In this document: positions 34,433 through 45,900 of the stretch, in pieces
How the letters are laid out: every line of letters begins with the position of its first letter
How positions within the stretch are numbered: position 1 is the first letter of the stretch
Assembly: GCA_030180135.1 (NCBI GenBank)
Contig: CM058232.1
Span: forward strand, 96,460,630-96,524,629
Direction: 5' to 3'
Source of the DNA: Orychophragmus violaceus
Taxonomy: Eukaryota; Streptophyta; Magnoliopsida; Brassicales; Brassicaceae
Length of the DNA stretch: 64,000 nucleotides
Translations under genes and position numbers: made by a program
Notes under the pieces: generated by a model
Database searches by the model: none
Seen by the model: the letters and a program-made list of their open reading frames with translations, nothing else
Told to the model about the DNA's origin: nothing

Positions 34433-35661
34433 CTATTGCAATTGTTCAAAATACAACGTGAAGGGCAGAACGGTAAATTATTAGTGTGAGACGCATCGAG
34501 TCTCCGTAGTGTCCGTACACATTTGTCGTTTTGTAATTTTGTTTGGTCAATTATTTTAAAAAAAAATTACTCATGACTTAAGTCCTCTTCTTTTCTTGGT
34601 CGATCAGCGACAGCTATACGACTATTATTATGTTGTTCATTTTAAAGTTTCGGCGAGTTTTCGGTGATTTTTTTTAATATCATCGCACTATCGCACCGGC
34701 GATCAAAATCAGAATCACTAATTACTAGTTTTGAACTTAAATTTGAAAGAAAAAAATCAAACTATTTACATCTATCGTTTTCTTAAGAAATAAAACAGAA
34801 TTTTAATAAGGGTCTTTTTTAATAATAGCTTTAAATAAACACAATTTAAAAATCTTAAAAAATCAATTGCTCAAAAAAAAAAAAAATCTAACACTTCAAG
34901 AAAAACCCTTATTCCCTGCAATTAGGAAGTTTCCACCGTTAACTGTCGATGTTCTGAGACCTTTTTATATGACCTAAAAAATTTGTTAGTTTTTATTTTC
35001 CAATTCTATTTATGATTTAAATTAAATTTCGGTTTGGTTTACATATTTTTTTGGTTTGGATTCAAATTAAATTTTTGTTTGGTTGTTAAATAAGTCTGGT
35101 TTGGTTTGGTTTATCTAAAAATTAATTAAGTAGTTTTCAAAGGAAACAAATATGAAGTCATAAAAGAAACAAATCTGTGAAAATTAAGTAAATTTATGGC
35201 TAAAAACGAACAAATCTGTCAAATTTAGGTAAATAAGTGATCAAAGAATAAACAAATATGTGGAAACATAACCAAATATGTCAAATTTAAGTAAACGAAT
35301 CGCTAAAACAAACAAATATATTTAATCCTTCTTAAATCTATCAAATTTATGTAAATCTGTTGCAAGACAAAAACAAATATGTGAAACAAATCTTTTTTTT
35401 TGTCAACATGTGAAAAAAATCTTTTGAATCTTAAAAGAAAATAAATATGTCCATAATAAATATGTTACTTCATATAACGATAATTAAATAACTCTATATA
35501 ATGGTAAAATCGTAATTTTTATTTTTTTGCTGAGTTGGAAACTATAGTAGTGGCATTTCTGTAAATATTGTTGCGATACAAAAAGATTTAAGGACATAAT
35601 AGGTATCAAAAGCAAATTAGTAACTAAAATAAATTTAAAGTTAATCTAGTAATAAAATGAA
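34433..35661. other. AT-rich intergenic region with degenerate tandem repeat
   Basis: 5' flank of the SAG18-like gene, then AT-rich DNA. At about 35140-35410 a degenerate repeat recurs: AAACAAATATGT or AAACAAATCTGT followed by CAAATTTAAGTAAA, roughly every 40 bp, about six times. No gene was recognised. Confidence 0.55.
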
Positions 35662-36240
35662 GGATCAAATTCTCATATGCTCCTTGACCACAAGTCAATT
35701 TCTCTCCTACTCTTACTTAATCTAACATACTCAGTACTCTTCTCATTTTAATGTTATTCTCATTCTATCCTTAATGAACTAATAAACAATTCTAAATAAA
35801 TCAATTAAATCAACTAATCAAACATAAGCTTCTCTCTCCTCCTCACGACACTCGGCCCCTTCTCTCTCCTGTTCGAAATCCAAGACCCGATTTGAAACCC
35901 GATTTCCTCTCATCCCTCCCAATTCAACCATTCCAGCCACTTCTATTCAGATTCCGGTTAACCGAGGTTAGTTCTTCTCCTTTCTTGTCGTCTCTTCTCT
36001 CTTTTTCCCTTTTATTCTTGTTTTCATATGGGCAATTGAGCTGGAATGAGCTTCAATGGGGAAGCTAGTTTGGGGCTGAAGCTCGATTTTAATTTCGGGG
36101 TTGGTAATTATCGAACATTGGGTTGGTAACCATGTTTTCTTGATGAATTAGACAATTGAATGGATAATAAATTGAAATCAGTAGTTAAATTGTATTGCTG
36201 TTATCGTTTTGGCGTTTTTGGTCTGAAGAAAAAGTTGCTT

Positions 36241-36364
36241 AACTTAGTAAAACTTGGTAATAATAGAATCGTAAGAACTGGTAAAACTAGGTATTAAGAG
36301 CATGCTAGAACTGGTACAACTTGGTAATACTACGATAGTAGATTTGGTAGAATTTGGTATTACC
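36241..36364. repeat. GGTAAAACTW motif array in vanA-like leader intron, copy 1
   Basis: Units such as ACTTAGTAAAACTTGGTAATA, split here as ACTTAGTAAA/ACTTGGTAATA, then ACTGGTAAAACTAGGTATTA and ACTGGTACAACTTGGTAATA. The units lie in a probable 5' leader intron (35967-36408, GAG|GTTAGTTC to TTTTCAG) that ends 6 nt before the transposase ATG. Confidence 0.8.
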
Positions 36365-36426
36365 GTTGAAAATCTGAGTGCTAATGCATATTTTTATGTC
36401 ATTTTCAGAAGAGGATGGGTTCTCCT

Positions 36427-37099
36427 TGAAGGATTATTGTGTTTATTCAAGGTTTAATTCCCAATTACAACCTAACACAAATCCTTAAACAGATCTAGGT
36501 TCTTGGCAAACGAATCATAAAACAAACCTGATCTTTACCTTTGCAGCGGAAATTGGTGGTAATAGCAAGATCAGATTAGAGCTGATGAGAATCGGCTCCT
36601 CCTCGAGTATCCACACTCTTACAAGCACGGGACGGCTGCTAGACCAAAGAGCTGGAAGAATCAGAGAGAGAGATGAAGAGAGAGAGAGAGAAGCCACGCC
36701 AAACTCAAAGAAAAACGTAGGAGGATTTATTTCCTTTTAGGGCTTTCTAACTCTCTTATATCTCATTAATGGGCCCAAATCATTAGACTAATGGCTCATT
36801 AATCTTTTGGGCCCAAAATACAAATAAGACAAAAGCCTGTATTTGTCTGGCCCAAAACTCTGATCCAATACAATAAATGCCATTGCATCTTACCGTATTA
36901 ATTCCATTTAACTTTCCCGTTAGCTATGGTGTGTGACCCTTTGGGATCATACAATACTGGTAATAAGTCTTAAACTTATAGATCAAGAGCGGACTCTAGC
37001 AAGCCATCATGATCACCCAGTATTTATGACTTATGTCTGATCTCGACACTTATCATACTTTCTATAGATAGTACGGTAGATTTCAGGACATTCCCAACA
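36427..37099 (-). repeat. Element C 3' LTR
   Basis: Starts TGAAGGATTATTG and ends GGACATTCCCAACA on the plus strand. The adjacent minus-strand AAGTGGGAGAT is the polypurine tract; a partly duplicated version of it follows at about 37130-37165. Confidence 0.95.
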
Positions 37100-38424
37100 A
37101 TCTCCCACTTGTACTGGAATCCTACAAAGGACATTCCCAACAATCTTCCGATTGTACTGGAATCCTACATTCCCTAATCCTTTTGTCTCAATATCTCGAT
37201 CTGGCATAAGGCAAGATGCGTGTCATCCTTATTTAGCCAGACCATGTTTATCGGACCAGATTTGATACTGACAATGCAAACGACTTGGGCAAGTCCGTTT
37301 GGGAATGGCCATTCTCTTACCAGCTATCAAATCTCCGATTGGCCTAGAGATATTACCTCCGTTAAACGGCAGGGACAAATCCCGTCTTGTTCCATCACTA
37401 TGAACTACACAATTCATAATACACCCAACCAAGGTCCGTATAGCTCCCAGTTACGAAACAGCGTTAGACAATGATCAAAGCGCATTACTCCATGTGCAGC
37501 CACATGCATGCGAACTCAGGTCTAAGGACTATACTCTATAGTCGTATATGAGAACTTCTTATGACACAGATATTAATATCTTGCAGAGTTCTCATTAACG
37601 GGCCATGTCCGGTCATATGCTCCCCTACATATACCTATGTGTCGACTTTGATGCCGCGCATCTATGACCCCTCGAAACTTGGTCATAAGTCTCAACACAA
37701 TCTAGTCTCAACAGGTTGTTGTTGTTCCAATTTCAACAACCTTCGACTATGGACATTTTGATTTATGTCACTTCGTTAAATATGGGGTTTCAGGATCAAG
37801 TCTACTCATGTACTTCGATGGCCCATATATAATGACATGAATCATTTTTGGAACGATTATTTATATCACAGTTAAAGTAATCCAGAAATCATTAGATTTC
37901 ACAAACATAAAATGTTATGTTTATATGAACCATTCAAAATAACTAAGTAAAGCCCTTTACAAACTCCCACTGAAATTAAGACTACATCTTAATTTCACTC
38001 ATCCTACAGCTACAGTCCGCGACTCGTGCTTAGGCATAAGGAGTGGCTTTGTTAATAGATTAGCAACGTTCTCATTCGATGAAACTGGCTTATCTACTTA
38101 ACACCTCTGTCATTTATCTCTCGGAATAGGTAACACCTACCCTCAATGTGTTTGGATCTCAGATGTGCAGCTAGCCTCATCTACGCTGGGAATCACATCA
38201 AGTTCAGTGATGAACTTTTCTATCCAAACAACCTCTTTCGCCGCTTCTCAAGCTGCGAAATGTTCAGCTTAAGTCATGGAGTCAGCTACAGTGCCTTGCA
38301 CCGCCAGATAGACACAAGATATAGCCGGACTGTGACCAGGAATTATCTTTGACTATTGGAAACTTGCCTTTCAGACTCTATCGACTTGTAGCACCTCACT
38401 TTCTCCGTAAATCAAGAACTTATC

Positions 38425-39622
38425 CTAAGTATTCCTCAAATACTTCAGAATATTCTTTACGGCAATCCAGTGATTCTTTGCTGGATTTGACTGGTCTTTA
38501 CTTGTCTTGCTTAACATTAAAGCAACATCAAAACAAGTACGTGTCATGGCATACATGATAGATCCAATTGCCGTCGCATATGGAATCCTATCCATGCATT
38601 CAAGCTCATCAGATATCGTAGGATACTGTATCTTGCTTAATAAATTGCCATGTGACATTGGCATAAATCCCTTCTTGGATTGCTGAAAACGTGTAGGACT
38701 TTGTCAATTTAAAAAAAAAATTCTGACTTTGTCCTACCAGCTCTTTTGGATCTCTATCTTTAGATCCAAAATCCAAAAACTACGTGGCTTTATCCATGTC
38801 ATTCATAAAACCAACTCCCAAACCAGTCCTTTACCGACTGTAGCATTGGGACGTTATATTCGAGAATCAGTATGTCATCGACATATACTATGAGAAATGC
38901 AACATTGCTCCCATTTATCTTTTAGTAAACGCACAGTTCCACTTCGTTCCTGTTCAAGTCAAAACCTTGACTACTTTAACAGAACGAAGATTCCAACTCC
39001 GATATGTTTGCTTCCATCCATGAATGGATCGATGAAGCTAACTTACACCAAATGTAATTTTTGGAGTCCTGGCTCACTTTCGCTTCTTTGAATTTCGCAG
39101 ATTCTTCGCTTTCAATGATCATCAGATCATGCGAACTTTCAATGATCATCAGGTTCAGCTAATGACGAGAAATCACTCTCGGATTAGTGACTGATTCATT
39201 CATATCTGCGAACTTCAGGCTTTACAGGTGTAGATTCTACAGAAATCTGTAAATCCATCCACTGCTCTCCCTCAACAGGTTGAGCAGCCTCCTGTACATC
39301 TCGAATTTCTTCGAGTTATACTTTTACTCCCACTGTTCTTCTTGGAAAGTAACTTCCCTTCTTAGAAAACAGAATGGACGTAAAAGTAACAAGCCTTGGT
39401 TTCCCTAGGACAACCAGCGAAGTAGCACAACTACAAATACTCAGTAAAGACGAATTTGGATCGATTCCAATCCACATTTACGTGGTGTCTTTCAACTGAT
39501 ATTGGTGGAACTAATATCTGCGTAAGCTTAGATATTTCTAGAGCGTTATTCTTAAAGAATATTATGGAAGATTCGTGTGACTCATCTTTAATCATTTCTA
39601 ATAAGATCTGATTCATTCTCAC
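38425..39622 (-). pseudogene. Element C pol relics (integrase, RT/RNase H)
   Basis: Minus-strand fragments only. At 39622-39431 a degraded post-integrase region (DESHESSIIFFKNNALEI) is seen. At 38664-38425 the connection between RT and RNase H survives: IPYATAIGSIMYAMTRT, then SNPAKNHWIAVKNILKYLR. Frames are broken by many stops and indels; no catalytic RT or integrase triad can be traced. Corresponding positions in element A retain slightly more RT. Strong decay inside nearly identical LTRs shows that coding function was lost before the last transposition. Confidence 0.75.
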
Positions 39623-40369
39623 AGAAACACCTCTAGGTTTTCAGGAGAAATGAGCTGTGAAACGACTTCACACTCATTCAGATGATCACACTATCAATGA
39701 CTTAAGTATTCTCACTCGTGATCTAATCCAGAGTCTTAATACTTCTGTCATTCAGATTCCATTCTTCATTCTGGAACTCTTTCGACCATGTCAAAGAATT
39801 CCGACTTGTGTCTCATCAAATGAACACAGTCACACTCACTGAAGTAATCAGTAGAGACAATGAAGTACAGGAAATTTTCTCTGGCATTACTGCTCATCGG
39901 ACCACATACATGAGTATGTTTAATCTCCAATAAGCCTTTGGGCCTTTCTCTAGCTCGGCTAAGATGGGCCCTTTTGTCTTTTGGTCTAGTAATCAGAATT
40001 CATGTCTCATAAGATATCCATTCAAATGAGCCCAAAAGTCCATAACTATGGGGTTTCTGAATCTGACTTACTCTATGTGACCAAAACATTTATGCCAAGA
40101 AAAATCAGGTTTAATTCATCAGATTTAAACCAATTGCAGTATTTATGTTACATTTAGGCATTCTTTGGTTTAAGACATAAAACCCATTCCTTGAATAGGG
40201 TGCTACAATTAATATTTCATTAAGATCAAAAGAACAAAACTTGTCTTTTATCAAAATGAAAAACATTCAAATTCTTACAAGAAAATGAAAGACAACTCTG
40301 CTTAAAGCAGGTACATTGTAGCAATTATTTAATAAAACCAAGCCTCAAAGGCATCTACAAGTGAAAACC

Positions 40370-41389
40370 CTATGGCTGAAGCAGCATACATAGCTCCTTC
40401 CAGACATGCAGTTCCACTTGTCCTTCCTTCAACGTTCTACTGTTGCTCAGGCTCTGCATATTATAACAAATATCAGTGCCACAACCAGTATCCAATACCT
40501 TTAAGGTATAACTTGAAGTAATAACATGAATACCTGAGGAAGTAGTTTCATACATCAACTTCAACTCCTCATAATCTTCCATGAATTTAATGCAATCTCT
40601 CTTCCAATGCCCAATCTCTTTACAGTAGCAGCACTTACCAACGTAAGAGGTATCTGACTCGGGCTCAGAAGACACACGCTTGCCATGATTCGAAATCTGG
40701 ACAACTTTGTCTTCACCCTTGTCAGCTTTAGGTTCAGTGAACCTACCCTTCTCTTTCATGAGATTGTACAGGGTTCTCTTCACGTTTGGCTCAACTGTCT
40801 TGAGCATGTCATGCAGTTCAGTCAACGTCTTCGTTAAGCCTTTCTTGATATAGTCCCTTACGAACTTATCATAGCTTGACGGCAGTGACTGCAGAATGAT
40901 ATCAGTTGCCAATTCTTGGCCAACTGGATAATCCAGTTTCCTCAGGTTATCAACGTAACCCATCATTTTACTGACATGAGGACTTACTGGATGATCATTT
41001 GGTAGCTTGCAGCTAGTGAGAGATTTAACCAACTGGTATCTCTCCACTCTTACCTGCTCCTGAAATCTTAATTTCAGGCTGCTGATCATCTCTATTGGCG
41101 ACTCCATGTTCTCATATTGCTTCCGCAAATCTGAGTCCATGGTAGCCAATATCAGACCACGCACATCTACCGCATCATTATAATGCTTATTCCAAGCATT
41201 ATATACTGCATGACTGGCTTTGGATTCGATCCTCTCGGGGAGAGCTTTCTCAAGGACATAGTCCTTTCTCTCATGCCTGAGAACTAGCCTCAGGTTCCGC
41301 GACCAAGTCAAGAAATTTGATCCGTTCAGTTTGTCCATCTCAAGGACATAACGGATCGAGAAAGTGTTTTGATTGTTTGTGCTTGTCAT
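40370..41389 (-). CDS. Element C gag with protease stub
   Basis: 339-aa open frame, ATG at 41389. The Copia gag block KLNGSNFLTWSRNLRLVLRH starts near residue 18 and LQSLPSSYDKFVRDYIKKGL follows in the middle. One CCHC zinc knuckle, CCYCKEIGHWKRDC, lies at about residues 253-266. The end runs into a protease start VLDTGCGTDIC with the DTG active-site triplet, then degenerates. It forms the capsid and packages RNA. It is the only long frame left in element C and may still be translated, because it is uninterrupted, unlike the pol relics; selection on gag in cis is possible. Similar to the broken gag of element A. Confidence 0.75.
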   Translation of the reverse strand: MTSTNNQNTFSIRYVLEMDKLNGSNFLTWSRNLRLVLRHERKDYVLEKALPERIESKASHAVYNAWNKHYNDAVDVRGLILATMDSDLRKQYENMESPIEMISSLKLRFQEQVRVERYQLVKSLTSCKLPNDHPVSPHVSKMMGYVDNLRKLDYPVGQELATDIILQSLPSSYDKFVRDYIKKGLTKTLTELHDMLKTVEPNVKRTLYNLMKEKGRFTEPKADKGEDKVVQISNHGKRVSSEPESDTSYVGKCCYCKEIGHWKRDCIKFMEDYEELKLMYETTSSGIHVITSSYTLKVLDTGCGTDICYNMQSLSNSRTLKEGQVELHVWKELCMLLQP

Positions 41390-42606
41390 AGCTGAAATTT
41401 AGAGATAAATAGAGTTTTAGTTATTAAGTTCATAAAAGAGTAATCTTAACAACTTATAAGAAAACTCGCATTGTATTCAAAATTTCTTTGTTCAACCTCA
41501 TAAGAATACAATGATTCCGAGACCCATGTTTAGCTAAATCCAAAGTGGGCCACTGGCCGTCACCCAGAGTTAGCTTTACTTGGTAAGCATACACACAGCT
41601 AGTTATAACCAATAACTCTCGGTTGTGAATTGGACCCGAGGCCCAAATTCACCAGATGTCTCAAGGCCCGGGACTCCCGATGGCCCAGTCAAGAAAACCA
41701 ATCTCTTACAGCCAAATAATCACTAAAATCTGGGACTCCCAATGAAATTAGTGACTATATACTACTTTACTTACGCGAAAACAGACACCTCACACTGTAA
41801 GCCATATCTGTAATCAAATAAGCGTTAAGTAGCTGACAAGATTGGGCAAGACATCCAAGCTTGATATTGTTTTTGAGGATTTTTAAGTTTTATTTCCAAA
41901 AATAGAAGATTACTATTTTGGGAAACTTTCTTATTTTAGAAACTTTCTAAATTTAGTAACTTACTAAAAATAGAAATTTCTAATTTAATATTTTATAAAT
42001 ATTTTGGGTTGGGTCACAAATTATAGGCCCAATTCTTGGTCCAAGACCATAGAATTCCAGCTGGCCCAATAATTTGACATAACCGATCCGGTTTATTAAT
42101 TCTGGTCCAAGACCAAATTAACTATCAAAACCATCGGTTATTTACTAAACCAGACCAGCTCTAAATTATTTGGTCCAACCAAATCAAACTTAGACCAGCC
42201 TTCGGTTTAGGTTAAAATTCAATTTTATGAATTTAAATCCGGTTTAACCAAAAATAAAATTATTTCCAGCAAACCGCGATTTGGGTTAATGCCTTTACCA
42301 TACATTAATTAATGATTAATGTTTTATATAATATACTGTTATATATTATATATATTCTAATATATAATATACATATTATATATGTAAAAGCGCACATGCG
42401 AATTATTGCAATAGCCGGTTTAAGCCCGGTTCAATAATATAATGAGGTACTTTGTTTGCAACATAATAGCTACGACTCAATATTATGCGCCGCCGTTATT
42501 CATCTCATTCAATTATTAACTTCATGATACCAGGCCATTCAATTATTAATAAAACCTTTCAGCACAACACATGCGATAATCAAATTAGGCGCAATAATGG
42601 CGCATG

Positions 42607-42895
42607 TGTTGTTGTAAGCTTGAGATAACTTGAGGATCAAGTTTTAATATTTAGGAGTTATCTAAATATTAGTTTTCTATTTAGTTAAAAGGAAATTAAG
42701 ATATGGAAATCTTCCTTAGGAGTTATCTATAAGGAAATCTAGTTGGTTATATAAGGAGGTGCAAGGGTGTTGCACAACTTAAGAGATTGAGAGAGAGATT
42801 GAGAGTTTGTAAGGTTTTGAGTGATTTTCCTTTGAGTTTTAATAAGAGAGGGATTCTTATAATTATTGTGTGATTGTTTGATATCGATTTCAATA
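42607..42895 (+). repeat. Element D 5' LTR with TATA box
   Basis: Begins TGTTGTTGTAAGC and ends CAATA (TG...TA rather than TG...CA; both copies agree). TATATAA at 42748-42754 is a plausible core promoter. Confidence 0.95.
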
Positions 42896-42897
42896 TT

Positions 42898-42909
42898 TGG
42901 TATCAGAGC
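42898..42909 (+). other. Primer-binding site (initiator Met tRNA), element D
   Basis: TGGTATCAGAGC, 2 nt after the 5' LTR. Confidence 0.92.
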
Positions 42910-42931
42910 TTGAGGGAAATCGAATTTCACC

Positions 42932-45900
42932 ATGGGAGACGTGAAAGATGATATTGATGAGCTAAAAACAAAAGCAATCGGACCATCCTCCATCAAGTGT
43001 CCGATGCTAACATCCTCAAACTATACTGTTTGGGCTATGAGAATGAGGATTGCTCTTAAGGTAAACAAAGTATGGGAAGCGATTGAGTTTGGTGATAAAA
43101 CTGAAGATAAGAACAATATGGCAATAGCCCTGTTATTCCAATCTATACCAGAGTCACTAATTCTACAAGTTGGAGATCTTGACACAGCAAAAGCTGTTTG
43201 GGAAGCAATAAAGACGAGACATGTTGGAGCAGAGCGAGTCAAGGAGGCTAGACTTCAAACCTTAATGGCAGAATTTGATCGACTCAAGATGAAGGAGACT
43301 GATACGATTGATACGTTCGTTGGAAAACTATCAGAAATCTCGTCCAAAACAGCTTCACTTGGAGAAACAATTGAAGAAACAAAACTTGTAAAGAAGTTTC
43401 TGAAAAGCTTACCTCGAACGAGATATATTCATATTGTTGCATCGTTGGAACAAGTGCTTGATTTAAAGACAACAAGCTTTGAAGATATCGTTGGGAGGCT
43501 GAAAGCCTATGAAGAAAGAATCAGTGGTGAGGAAGAGGAACAAGAAGAGCAAGACAAATTAATGTATGCTCATATGGAAGACAACGGCGGTGGTGGTTTT
43601 AGAGGAAGAGGAAGAGGTGGTCGTTTTGGTGGTTTTAGAGGAAGAGGACGTGGACGATTTGGTAATGCTCCGTATCGACAAGAGCGTGACAAAGAAAGAG
43701 AGGCCACAATAACGTGTTTCAGATGTGATAAACAAGGGCACTATGCGTCTAACTGTCCGGATCGGTTGTTAAAAGTCGAGGCCACAATAACATGCTTTAG
43801 ATGTGATAAAAGGGGTCATTATGCATCAAATTGTCCAGATAGGTTGTTGAAACTACATGAAACAGAGGAGAAGAAGAACGACGATACTCAAGTAGCAGAT
43901 GCATTGATGATGCATGAGGTGGTGTATCTCAACGAAAGGAATGTTAAACCAAACACCTTTGAGACAAACATGGATACAAAGAATGTTTGGTACCTTGACA
44001 ATGGAGCAAGCAACCACATGTGTGGAATTCGTGAATTCTTTTACTCAATCGATCAAGGAATAACAGGAAAGGTGAAATTTGGGGATGATTCACGAATTGA
44101 TATTGAAGGGAAAGGATCAATTCGTTTCCTGTTTGACAACGGTGAAAGGAAGAACTTGCACAACGTGTACTACATTCCGGACCTGAAGAGCAACATAATC
44201 TCTCTTGGACAGGCAACAGAAGCAGGGTGTGAGGTTCGTATGAAAGAAAATATGTTGAGTCTCTATGATCGGTTAGGCCAAAAAATCATAACAACGACAA
44301 GGTCAAAAAATCGATTGTATAAAGTTATCTTGGAGGTCGAAAGCATCAAATGCTTACAAGTGACAACATTTAGTGAATCTGCAAAGTGGCACGCACGGCT
44401 AGGTCACGTAAACTTAGACACCATGAAGATGATGATAAACAAAGGACTTGTGAATGGTATACCTAAGATCGATGTTGAAAGGCAAACGTGTGAATCATGC
44501 CTCCGAGGGAAGCAAACAAGGAAGTCTTTTCCCCAAGAAACTATATTCCGAGCAACACAACCTCTTGAACTCATCCATGGAGATCTCTGTGGTCCCATTA
44601 CACCCGCCACACCAGCTCAAAAGAGGTATGTGTTTGTACTTATTGACGACTTCTCTCGGTACATGTGGACCATTTTGATGAAGGAGAAGAGTGAGGCATT
44701 CGATAAATTCAAAAATTTTAAGATGCTTGTTGAACAAGAATCGAAGACAATGATTAAAATGCTTCGAACGGATAGAGGTGGAGAGTTTACCTCTCATGAA
44801 TTTCGAACCTTTTGCGAGAAAAGTGGGATTCAGAGACATCTAACTGCTCCATACTCTCCTCAACAGAATGGAGTTGTTGAGAGACGTAACCGGACACTGC
44901 TGGAGATGACAAGAAGTATTTTGAAGGGCATGGATGTGCCAAATTATTTGTGGGGAGAAGCTGTGAGACATGCTACCTATTTGATTAATAGAGTAGCAAC
45001 AAGATCATTAGAAGAGAAGACGCCATACGAGATGCTTAAGGGAAATAAACCAAACGTTGACCATCTCAAAGTTTTCGGGTGTATTGGTTATACCAGAACG
45101 GAAGCAACAGGAAGAAAGAAGTTAGATGATCGATCGAAAACTTTGGTCCATCTAGGAACAGAACCAGGCTCAAAGGCATATCGCCTTCTTGATCCTACGA
45201 CTAAGAAAATTGTTGTGAGTCGAGACGTTATTTTTGATGAAGAAAAGGGATGGGACTGGAGTAAGGTCAAAGGGAAATCAAGTAATGACTTCAGAATATT
45301 TAATGAGCAGATGAGAGAATTCGGTCATGAAGAGACAAGGAGAATCGAAAACGTTCCAGAAACAGAGCATAGAGACTCTGCACCTCGAGTAATGAGGGAA
45401 GAAATGATGAACGATGATGTTGAAGAAGGAAGCCTTAGTGATGGAGAAGAATGTGATGAGGATGATGGTGCTAGTGAAGAACCACAATTGCGAAGATCAA
45501 TGAGACAAAGTGTGAGGCCATCACACTTTAAGGATTATGTCTTATATTTGGCAGAAGCTGAAGGTGAACGTCTCTTGTTGACTTTGAATGATGAACCATA
45601 TGATTTCAGTGAAGCCAAAGAACTAAAGGTTTGGATAGAAGCTTGTGAAGATGAAATCGGATCGATTGAGAAGAATAAAACATGGGACTTAGTTAACTTG
45701 CCGATAGGAGTCAAGCCGATTGGACTAAAATGGGTCTTTAAGATTAAACGAAACTCGGATGGAAGTATCAACAAATATAAAGCAAGATTGGTGGCCAAAG
45801 GGTATGTTCAACAGCATGGTATCGATTATGATGAAGTCTTCGCTCCAGTAGCACGTATTGAAACAATACGGTTCATTATTGCGTTGGCAGCTTCAAACGG

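Noticed and set aside
45131..45136. Single CGATCG-containing sites in element D and the GT14 region as part of the paired-motif system
   Set aside because: They are isolated, lack the GTG/CAC or GCA/TGC ends and have no partner at about 21 bp.
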